A stretch of DNA of 63,703 nucleotides, taken from IMG/VR virus record IMGVR_UViG_3300046691_000144, positions 1-63,703 of that record. One strand, 5' to 3'. This stretch comes from a virus. Position 1 is the stretch's first letter, and each line of letters begins with the position of its first letter. Made by a program: the position numbers and the translations under genes. Shown here one piece after another: positions 58,845-63,703 of the stretch. The notes under the pieces are model-generated. The model was not told the DNA's origin. It saw only the letters and a list, made by a program, of their open reading frames with translations, and ran no database searches.

Positions 58845-59971
58845 GCTGCTATCTTGTCGACGAAAGCCTCGACGGCCCTCTTGGCAGAATAAAGATCAAT
58901 GCTGGCTTGCTCGCGAAGAGCCTTGATCGACGATATCTTCTCGCCCTTGGCGGCAAGCGTCTGCCACTCATGCTCGTATGTTGGGGCGGCTTCCTGGCTG
59001 GTGGTCGTCAGGACGTAGACGCCGAACTGCTGGCCCTTGTGCTTGCGTGCCAGTCGAGTTGCTTCGGTCGCAGCGGCGGATTCGGTCGGGTGAACGAACG
59101 GACGTTCTGAGGGCTTCGGCACGCCGTTCTCGATCAGGGCAACGATGGCTGTGGGGTGCCGCTTTGGCAAGATTGTGGAGAAGAGCACAAGACTATCTGG
59201 TGATTCAGTGCTGACGCCATCGTGTCCGCCAAGATCAACCTGAATTCCCCAAGTGCTAACGTTGATGACTACAGCTTTCTTGCCGCGCGCTGACGAGCTG
59301 TAGTCATCGCGGAATTTTACAATATCCCCAACCTTGAACTTCGGCTTGGCCGTAGCAACCGCAGGCTCGTCGATCCATTCGGCGATGAGCGCGTCATCTT
59401 CTTCGCCATTTCGTTGCATGTAGACGGCGCCACTTTCTATATATTTCTGAGGTGACATTGTCTTTGTTCCGCCGGTGCTTGTAATGACGGCACCTTTTCC
59501 GCTGAACACTCCGTCAGAAATTTTAAGCATCGGCCCGACCTTGCGGCCGTCGTGGGTCTTATAGAACTTGCCGGCTTCGACGGTGAGGGCTGCTGGCTTG
59601 ATGAATTTGAACTCAATCATCGGGCCACCGCCACCTGGACGATTGCTGTAGTAGGTATAGTTATCGGTAATCTTGGTGACGACGAACTCGTTGTTGATCA
59701 GCTCACCCTCTCTGCGGCGCCAGTAGGAATTCCAGTGTTCAACAAGATCACTGGCACATCCTGCCGTCTTGTCCTCAATGACCCGATCTCCGACCTTTGG
59801 CACCCACTTGGGAGTGACGAGTTCGAATCCGGTGGCGCGGCTACGCCGGTCTCCTTCACTGTCGAAGAATACGGCGCGCTCGCCATCTTCAGTAAGGGTG
59901 AAGACTTCACCGAGATCGAGCCCAACTCGTCTTTCCGTCATTCTGATCTGTTGACCTTTCTTGTAACCCAT
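58841..59971 (-). CDS. hypothetical multi-domain protein with SH3-like barrels, 376 aa
   Basis: Starts MGYKKGQQIRMTERRVGLDLGEVFTLTEDG (small beta domain). WVPKVGDRVIEDKTAG and KFKVGDIVKFRDDYSSSARGKKAVVINV resemble repeated KOW/SH3-like barrels. The C terminus is helical. No enzyme motif. The start ATG at 59971 overlaps the previous stop. Confidence 0.75.
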   Translation of the reverse strand: MGYKKGQQIRMTERRVGLDLGEVFTLTEDGERAVFFDSEGDRRSRATGFELVTPKWVPKVGDRVIEDKTAGCASDLVEHWNSYWRRREGELINNEFVVTKITDNYTYYSNRPGGGGPMIEFKFIKPAALTVEAGKFYKTHDGRKVGPMLKISDGVFSGKGAVITSTGGTKTMSPQKYIESGAVYMQRNGEEDDALIAEWIDEPAVATAKPKFKVGDIVKFRDDYSSSARGKKAVVINVSTWGIQVDLGGHDGVSTESPDSLVLFSTILPKRHPTAIVALIENGVPKPSERPFVHPTESAAATEATRLARKHKGQQFGVYVLTTTSQEAAPTYEHEWQTLAAKGEKISSIKALREQASIDLYSAKRAVEAFVDKIAA

Positions 59972-60255
59972 CACGCCGCTCCTTCCGTTTCTGTGTCCGG
60001 CGCCAAAGCGCGCCCTTTGGTGAAATCGACTTGCACGACGTTGGTGGTGTCTTCGGCCTCGATAGGGACGCCGTCGTCGCTGTCGTCGCTGATGTCGAGT
60101 TCCCATTCGTGAAACTGCAAGACCTCAAGGGAGGGGCTGACTCGGATCAGAACGAGGCTACCCATGAACCCGATGACGATGCCGAAAACGTTGGCGTTCA
60201 TCTTGTGCTCGACGACGTCGCCAAGTTCGATGCAATTGCAATCTGGGCAACTCAT
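59971..60255 (-). CDS. small hypothetical protein with N-terminal c-x-x-c, 94 aa
   Basis: MSCPDCNCIELGDVVEHKMNANVFGIVIGFMGSLVLIRVSPSLEVLQFHEWELDISDD combines a small Cys cluster with a beta-barrel pattern, similar to the upstream KOW-like barrels. Coupled by ATGA at both ends. Confidence 0.7.
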   Translation of the reverse strand: MSCPDCNCIELGDVVEHKMNANVFGIVIGFMGSLVLIRVSPSLEVLQFHEWELDISDDSDDGVPIEAEDTTNVVQVDFTKGRALAPDTETEGAA

Positions 60256-60539
60256 GCTGATACCTGCAGACTGTGCAGACGCACCACGCTCACAGGCATC
60301 ACACCTGACGTCGTCGAGCATCCGCCGTTGTGCGGCATCATCTTCGTGATAACGTCGGGATTGTTGTCATTGGCGACCGCTGGTGTGCCGCGCGGAATAC
60401 CAGAGCCGTAGGCTCTGTTCAGGCGTTGATAAATCGCCATCGGTTTCATGTTCCAATGTCTGGCAATTTGGGCGATAGTCGCCCCTTCTGCCTTCATGGC
60501 ATACATATCGGCTGTGGCTGCATCACTTCTGAGCTGCAT
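60252..60539 (-). CDS. small HTH-like protein, first gene of the right early operon, 95 aa
   Basis: ATIAQIARHWNMKPMAIYQRLNRAYG is a helix-turn-helix, followed by GTPAVANDNNPDVITKM and a disordered tail. Leader CCACTACAGAAGAGGAGAGATT. It is the first gene behind the 60600-60628 promoter, so it may be an early regulator. Confidence 0.78.
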   Translation of the reverse strand: MQLRSDAATADMYAMKAEGATIAQIARHWNMKPMAIYQRLNRAYGSGIPRGTPAVANDNNPDVITKMMPHNGGCSTTSGVMPVSVVRLHSLQVSA

Positions 60540-60599
60540 AATCTCTCCTCTTCTGTAGTGGCGGTATCAACGGTTGGTCGCCGTTGACATTGGATTTGA

Positions 60600-60628
60600 A
60601 CACTAGTACAATTTGACAAATTTGTCAA
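60600..60628 (-). promoter_or_regulatory. operator-controlled promoter of the right early operon
   Basis: Minus strand: TTGACA (60628-60623), 17 bp, TAGTGT (60605-60600), with TTGACAAATTTGTCAA at 60613-60628. The site lies between the divergent early operon and the 192-residue HTH gene, so one operator can control both. Confidence 0.88.
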
Positions 60629-60649
60629 GATTTCAACTGGTGTTATTAG

Positions 60650-61228
60650 ATGTCACGATTCTCCGATACGCTTACTGCAGAGATAAAACGCCGCGAAATC
60701 AGCGATACCATGGCAGCCGAAGAGTTCGGCTGGACAAAGCAAGCATTCAGTACATGGAAGCGCGGCGTACTGCCGCGACAACAATGGTACGGGCCGTTGT
60801 CGCGGTTTCTTGGTATTGATGTCCATGAGGTCGAAGCGCTCATCGACGAAGCACGCACAGCCACCAACCCACCAGAACCAACGGCTGGCCGCGTTACTGA
60901 TCGCAAGGACGGCCGCTTTCATTTCGACAGCATCCCTGCCGGCCGCTACGCATTCTCCGTTGACACGCGCGTTATGGAGCCTGCCCTCGTGCTTGGCGGC
61001 AAGGCTTGGGCGCAGCCCGGTATCTGGCCTCAGCCTGGAAACGACGTTATCGTGCACGCTAAAGGTGGGTCGGCATGGATCGGCCAACTTTCCGCATTGG
61101 GCGTCGGAGAGGCTACGCTCAAACGGCAGGCCGCCGATGAACTGACCGTGCGCGATGTTCTGGCCGTGCATGTCATTGTCCTTTCTGAGCGCGTTGCTGG
61201 CGGTAGCGGTGGCGGAAACAAAAAATAA
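60650..61228 (+). CDS. HTH/S24-like repressor lacking the catalytic serine, 192 aa
   Basis: An HTH (residues about 15-40, AAEEFGWTKQAFSTWKRG) is followed by an S24/LexA-like domain (residues 95-165): YAFSVDTRVMEP ... GNDVIVHAKGG ... ATLKRQ. The position of the catalytic Ser (normally D-S-M-E-P) is Val108, while the Lys is kept (Lys158). It should not cleave itself. The ATG at 60650 lies 21 bases from the operator in a nearly leaderless arrangement. It is the best candidate for the protein binding TTGACAAATTTGTCAA. Confidence 0.82.
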   Translation: MSRFSDTLTAEIKRREISDTMAAEEFGWTKQAFSTWKRGVLPRQQWYGPLSRFLGIDVHEVEALIDEARTATNPPEPTAGRVTDRKDGRFHFDSIPAGRYAFSVDTRVMEPALVLGGKAWAQPGIWPQPGNDVIVHAKGGSAWIGQLSALGVGEATLKRQAADELTVRDVLAVHVIVLSERVAGGSGGGNKK

Positions 61229-61229
61229 C

Positions 61230-61259
61230 TTGACAAATTTGACGAACCAGTGGTAATGT
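61230..61259 (+). promoter_or_regulatory. rightward operator-controlled promoter of a small RNA region
   Basis: TTGACA (61230-61235), 18-bp spacer, TAATGT (61254-61259), with the variant palindrome TTGACAAATTTGACGA at 61230-61245, the same 16-mer as at 41716-41731. It begins just after the 192-residue repressor gene and reads into a region without a convincing gene. Confidence 0.72.
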
Positions 61260-61265
61260 TTCGCC

Positions 61266-61450
61266 GTCGCTGTGGTGGCGATATCGAAAGCTCGCGTCTA
61301 GTCATTCCCGCAATGGGTGTCTCCTCCGCGAAGCTAGTAGGAAAAATTTCACCGAGTCGCTAAGCGAGTGGTGTCGGCCTTCGGGTCGACTCGGTGAATT
61401 TTGAACAACACAAAAAGCGCCTGCAGACTTATTTGTCTGCGGCGCTTTTG
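61266..61450 (+). ncRNA. candidate structured small RNA
   Basis: From the promoter at 61230-61259 a transcript of about 185 nt would end at the 61412-61455 terminator. It contains TTCACCGAGTCG (61351-61362) pairing perfectly with CGACTCGGTGAA (61387-61398), an internal CCTTCGGG loop and a single-stranded stretch GGTGTCTCCTCC (61315-61326) complementary to the GAGGAGAC leader of many phage genes. No open frame with a ribosome binding site is present on the plus strand. Confidence 0.45.
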
Positions 61451-61455
61451 TTTGT
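61412..61455. terminator. strong bidirectional terminator overlapping a tiny reading frame
   Basis: AAAAAGCGCCTGCAGAC (61412-61428) pairs with GTCTGCGGCGCTTTT (61435-61449), with one bulge. T-runs follow on both strands. On the minus strand the stop codon of a 17-codon frame lies in the loop. Confidence 0.85.
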
Positions 61456-61482
61456 CTGCATGATGTTGATTTGATTTCTCAT
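61429..61482 (-). CDS. tiny leader-like reading frame, 17 aa
   Basis: ATG at 61482 follows AAAGGAGGGACCG, a near-perfect ribosome binding site. The peptide MRNQINIMQTNKSAADK ends at TAA in the loop of the terminator that it overlaps, so its second half is the terminator's 5' arm. The arrangement resembles a transcription attenuator: translation would block the hairpin. Confidence 0.45.
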   Translation of the reverse strand: MRNQINIMQTNKSAADK

Positions 61483-61518
61483 CGGTCCCTCCTTTAATTT
61501 TTACTGCTTCTAAAAATA

Positions 61519-61546
61519 GGAAAAGCCGCCCAAATGGCGGCCTTCT
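61519..61546 (-). terminator. intrinsic terminator upstream of the tiny leader frame
   Basis: AAGCCGCC (61523-61530) pairs with GGCGGCCTT (61536-61544), with TTTTCC on the minus strand. It stops transcripts from the leftward promoter at 61691-61719. The leader AAGGAGACAATGTT and an ATG (61618) precede it. Confidence 0.72.
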
Positions 61547-61690
61547 TCTTCTGGGAGGATCGCGACCTTTCGCTATAACCGCTCTTCTGACGGGGATTTC
61601 CTTTTCATATTGCCGCATAACATTGTCTCCTTATCATTGTGTCTTTGGGTCTAGCGCCCTGTCGGCTTCTTTTTGTCCGTTCACAATCAC

Positions 61691-61757
61691 CTTTTACCGC
61701 TTTACCGATTCTATGTCAACACTAAACCGGTTTTATTTTTCCACAATTTCGGTATAT
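61691..61757. promoter_or_regulatory. repressor control region, three TACCGA-type operators and a leftward promoter
   Basis: Leftward promoter: TTGACA (61719-61714), 17 bp, TAAAAG (61696-61691). Repressor binding elements: TTTACCGATTCTAT (61701-61714), ACTAAACCGGTTTTA (61721-61735) and CAATTTCGGTATA (61744-61756). They share the ACCGA/TCGGT core with those behind the repressor gene. The repressor promoter itself (TATATG at 61754) overlaps the last site. Confidence 0.65.
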
Positions 61758-61766
61758 GCAACCGGC

Positions 61767-62483
61767 ATGCAAAAGTTAGGCGAAGTAATCAGGAAGGCCC
61801 GCAGGGACCTAAAGATGACACAAACGGATTTGGCGACAGCGGTTGGCCAGAGCCAAAAGACTGTGTCTGATTGGGAAAACGACAACGTCTCTCAAATAAG
61901 GGGATGGGAAAAGGTCGCCGACGTTCTTGGTATCGATCGTGATCTTTTCATGAAGCTGATGAGCGAAGCTGTATCGATGAATCCGACCATGAAGCGTATT
62001 GCCCCGGCCGTGCGCGACTTCATGGAAAGCTCACAGACAATGCGTGTCACACCCAATATTATTGCCGATCAAATGTCTTCTTTTGGTGCTCGAGATGTTC
62101 CTGTCTATGGGCGCGCAAAAGGCGGAGAGGACGGCCTGTATCAGTTCAACGGCGAGGTGCTTGGTTGGGAAATGAGGCCGCCGATTCTTGCTGGCGTCAA
62201 AGAAGCGTATGCAATTTATGTCGACGGCGAGAGTATGTTCCCTCGCTACAAGCCAGGTGAGACGGTTTGGATTAACCCGAACATTCCGCCATCGCGGGGC
62301 GCCGACGTCATCGTGCAACTGCACCCATCCGACGAAGACGATCCGCCTCACGGATTTATCAAGGAATTCGTTGGGTGGAGCCCGAATCATCTGCGTCTTC
62401 ACCAGTGGAACCCGGTCGGTGAAATCACCTACCCTCGAGATAGGGTGAAGTCAGTTCACCCTATCGTATACTCGCAACGGTAA
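61767..62483 (+). CDS. S24-type (LexA/CI-like) repressor, 238 aa
   Basis: ATG at 61767 is used. The longer frame starting upstream overlaps the operators. HTH at residues 19-36 (QTDLATAVGQSQKTVSDWEN). The S24 peptidase domain has Ser156 in YVDGESMFPRY and Lys199 in GFIKEF, the complete dyad. A cleavage region lies before VPVYGRAKGG. It should keep the prophage silent and be inactivated by RecA-type stress. It sits between its own upstream and downstream TACCGA operators. Confidence 0.9.
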   Translation: MQKLGEVIRKARRDLKMTQTDLATAVGQSQKTVSDWENDNVSQIRGWEKVADVLGIDRDLFMKLMSEAVSMNPTMKRIAPAVRDFMESSQTMRVTPNIIADQMSSFGARDVPVYGRAKGGEDGLYQFNGEVLGWEMRPPILAGVKEAYAIYVDGESMFPRYKPGETVWINPNIPPSRGADVIVQLHPSDEDDPPHGFIKEFVGWSPNHLRLHQWNPVGEITYPRDRVKSVHPIVYSQR

Positions 62484-62528
62484 AATACCGATTTAGTAGT
62501 TGACACTATTTCGGTAATTCGATATCTA
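62483..62528 (+). promoter_or_regulatory. repressor-flanked promoter of the integrase operon
   Basis: TTGACA (62500-62505), 17-bp spacer, TATCTA (62523-62528). AAATACCGATTTAGT (62483-62497) and its inverse ACTATTTCGGTAATT (62505-62519) flank the -35. They match at 13 of 15 positions. This promoter drives the genes toward the repeat protein and integrase. Confidence 0.8.
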
Positions 62529-62577
62529 TCTCCTCACCGCCACACCTAACCAGGCGGCCACCACTGAGGAGACGGCA

Positions 62578-62772
62578 ATGAGACCGAACCAGATTATCGA
62601 TGAGGACCACGTTCCGCTGGCATGCTGTGCAGGCAGCGCCGAGCCGATGCGCCGCGCAGATTACAGAGCCAAGAAACATCCACGCCCGCGCAACGTAGAT
62701 TGCCGCGGGCGTTTTGCGTTGCGTGCGCAAAAGCCGGGTCGTGTGCTGGCCGAGATGGGCGGTGCGGAATGA
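62578..62772 (+). CDS. small hypothetical protein with internal hairpin, 64 aa
   Basis: Leader CCACCACTGAGGAGACGGCA precedes ATG. The peptide is Arg- and Cys-rich (PLACCAGSAEPMRRADYRAKKHPRPRNVDCRGRFALR). CGCCCGCG (62683-62690) pairs with CGCGGGCG (62704-62711), followed by TTTT, a terminator-like hairpin inside the gene. It might attenuate the integrase operon. The stop overlaps the next ATG. Confidence 0.6.
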   Translation: MRPNQIIDEDHVPLACCAGSAEPMRRADYRAKKHPRPRNVDCRGRFALRAQKPGRVLAEMGGAE

Positions 62773-62982
62773 GCGCGTCCCTAAAAGTACCGGCACTCAA
62801 CGAGCCGCTTTTATCCGACAGCGACACGATCTACGCCGATTACAACTACGTCGCCGACGGTAAGCCAGTTACCAGCGGACTGGCACGGCATCACCGTTCG
62901 CGAATTCAAAATGCGCCTCGGCGCCAAGGAAATTCGCCGTTGCGACCTTATTGGCCGGTCGATGCTGGTGGAGTTCGTTTGA
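62769..62982 (+). pseudogene. frameshifted small gene
   Basis: ATG at 62769 (MSASLKVPALNEPLLSDSDT ... YVADGKPVTS) is continued in another frame (DWHGITVREFKMRLGAKEIRRCDLIGR) that ends with TGA at 62980-62982. Loss of one G near 62872-62880 would join the two frames into one protein of about 70 residues. It is either a recent mutation or a sequencing error. Confidence 0.6.
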
Positions 62983-63080
62983 TGACCCTCCGTTACCTAC
63001 TTCAAGACCTATGCGCCGCGTTGTCCGCTGGCGCATTCGTCACCGCCGTCGCCATTTGGGCGTCGTACCTGACGCACTGA
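62982..63080 (+). CDS. very small membrane protein, 32 aa
   Basis: ATG at 62982 overlaps the stop of the previous frame (TGATG). One hydrophobic segment (CAALSAGAFVTAVAIWASYL). Upstream of the repeat protein gene, coupled. Confidence 0.6.
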   Translation: MTLRYLLQDLCAALSAGAFVTAVAIWASYLTH

Positions 63081-63112
63081 CCACCACCACACCACGAAGA
63101 GGAGACTGAAAC

Positions 63113-63703
63113 ATGGCAAAGAGAGCCGACACGACTGCAGCACTGATCACCTACAAGGGCTTCGGCAATGACTGGAAGTGCAACCCCGGCGGCGTGTCAT
63201 TTCAATATGAGATCGGCGCCACATACAAGATCGACAAACCGGTAGTGCGTTGCGGCGCAGGCGCTTTCCATTCGGTTATGATGCCCATGGATGCATGGAG
63301 CTACTACGGCCCGGCAACGAGCAAATTCGCCCTTACGACGGCCAGCGGCAGTATCGTTGACGATCCAGACGGCGACAGCAAAATTGCGTCTGCCCAAATC
63401 ACGATCAATGCTGAACTGCGCCTGCCTGAATTCATTCGAGCTGCGGTCAAATGGATCGTCGATGCGGCGAAGGAGAGCGTTACTTCCGGCTACCGTGCGC
63501 ATGCCGCCAGCACCGGGGACTATGCGCATGCCGCCAGCACCGGGGACTATGCGCATGCCGCCAGCACCGGGGACTATGCGCATGCCGCCAGCACCGGGGA
63601 CTATGCGCATGCCGCCAGCACCGGGGACTATGCGCATGCCGCCAGCACCGGGGACTATGCGCATGCCGCCAGCACCGGGGACTATGCGCATGCCGCCAGC
63701 ACC
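63113..63703 (+). CDS. DUF7666-like repeat protein, N-terminal part (continues at the left end of the window)
   Basis: ATG at 63113 follows CCACCACGAAGAGGAGACTGAAAC... the phage's strong leader. Residues 1-128 form the conserved domain (LITYKGFGNDWKCNPGGVSFQYEIGATY ... RCGAGAFHSVMMP ... EFIRAAVKWIVDA). From residue 129 the AHAASTGDY repeats begin and continue to the window end. The gene is completed by bases 2-469. Confidence 0.88.
   Translation, partial: MAKRADTTAALITYKGFGNDWKCNPGGVSFQYEIGATYKIDKPVVRCGAGAFHSVMMPMDAWSYYGPATSKFALTTASGSIVDDPDGDSKIASAQITINAELRLPEFIRAAVKWIVDAAKESVTSGYRAHAASTGDYAHAASTGDYAHAASTGDYAHAASTGDYAHAASTGDYAHAASTGDYAHAASTGDYAHAAST
63497..63703 (+). repeat. 27-bp tandem repeat array, right part
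   Basis: Seven complete copies and two thirds of an eighth of the 27-bp unit, all identical. The same unit begins the window. Bringing the two ends together in frame needs 8 extra bases (or 8 plus a multiple of 27). Confidence 0.97.

Noticed and set aside
61030-61305. Minus-strand frame antisense to the 192-residue repressor with GGAGGAGAC upstream
   Set aside because: Its spacing to the ATG is too long (about 15 bases) and the product is low-complexity antisense. It may be only a leader on an antisense transcript.
61349-61618. 89-codon minus-strand frame with good ribosome binding site at 61618
   Set aside because: It spans two intrinsic terminators and its product is extremely basic. Only the initiation region may matter, as a leader.

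Overview
The window reads as one essentially complete temperate tailed-phage genome of about 63.7 kb, siphovirus-like with an HK97-type head. It carries a P27-like small terminase, large terminase, portal, S78 prohead protease, major capsid protein, neck proteins, a frameshifted tail chaperone pair, a 1265-residue tape measure and a J-like tip protein. The host is probably an alphaproteobacterium of the Rhizobiales. This is an inference from the GC-rich codon use, the overall relatedness of the small proteins to rhizobial phage proteins, and the recurrent (A)ANDN peptide. Both ends of the window lie inside the same 27-bp tandem repeat, which encodes AHAASTGDY, and one DUF7666-like gene is split between them. 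The sequence is therefore most likely circular or circularly permuted, cut at a repeat that assembly could not resolve.

Layout. (1) 61.7 kb to 4.6 kb across the junction, plus strand: an S24 (LexA-type) repressor, a repressor-flanked promoter, small genes, the split repeat protein, a macro-domain-like protein, an excisionase-like protein, a tyrosine integrase and a GIY-YIG protein, then a candidate attP. (2) 13.0 to 5.3 kb, minus strand: an early operon that opens with a tightly coupled membrane cassette (periplasmic serine protease, ExbB/MotA-like channel, 47-residue membrane protein, ExbD-like protein, further membrane proteins). Two metallophosphoesterases, an HD phosphohydrolase and a dNMP kinase follow. 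(3) 38.4 to 13.2 kb, minus strand: the late operon (packaging, head, tail, tailspike, lysis), starting from a strong sigma70-like promoter and punctuated by intrinsic terminators and HNH genes. One plus-strand methyltransferase lies between tailspike and holin and looks like a lysogenic-conversion gene. (4) 38.5 to 45.4 kb: HNH genes, a tRNA-Thr, small early genes, a VRR-NUC nuclease, an array of 18 TTGTCCCG octamers that looks like an iteron origin, and a primase-polymerase/helicase. (5) 60.5 to 45.3 kb, minus strand: replication and recombination (Sak4-like ATPase, DUF669-like ssDNA-binding protein, DnaN-like sliding clamp, Cas4/RecB-like nuclease, sigma-factor-like protein, SF2 helicase, two DNA methyltransferases).

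Control. Six leftward promoters and one rightward promoter share the 16-bp palindrome TTGACAAATTTGTCAA or a close variant. It contains the -35 hexamer, and the six leftward promoters all have 17-bp spacers. These sites form a regulon, probably controlled by the HTH/S24-like protein at 60650, whose catalytic serine is replaced by valine. A second operator type (TACCGA-like) flanks the canonical S24 repressor at 61767. Many genes share a leader of the form CCACCAC-n-GAGGAGAC just before the start codon.

Most unusual points: the protease/ExbB/ExbD-like membrane cassette, the iteron array, the palindromic operator regulon with a degenerate S24 protein, the structured RNA and attenuator-like region between the two repressors, the ANDN peptide recurring in about sixteen proteins, and a methyltransferase gene overprinted by a second long reading frame.
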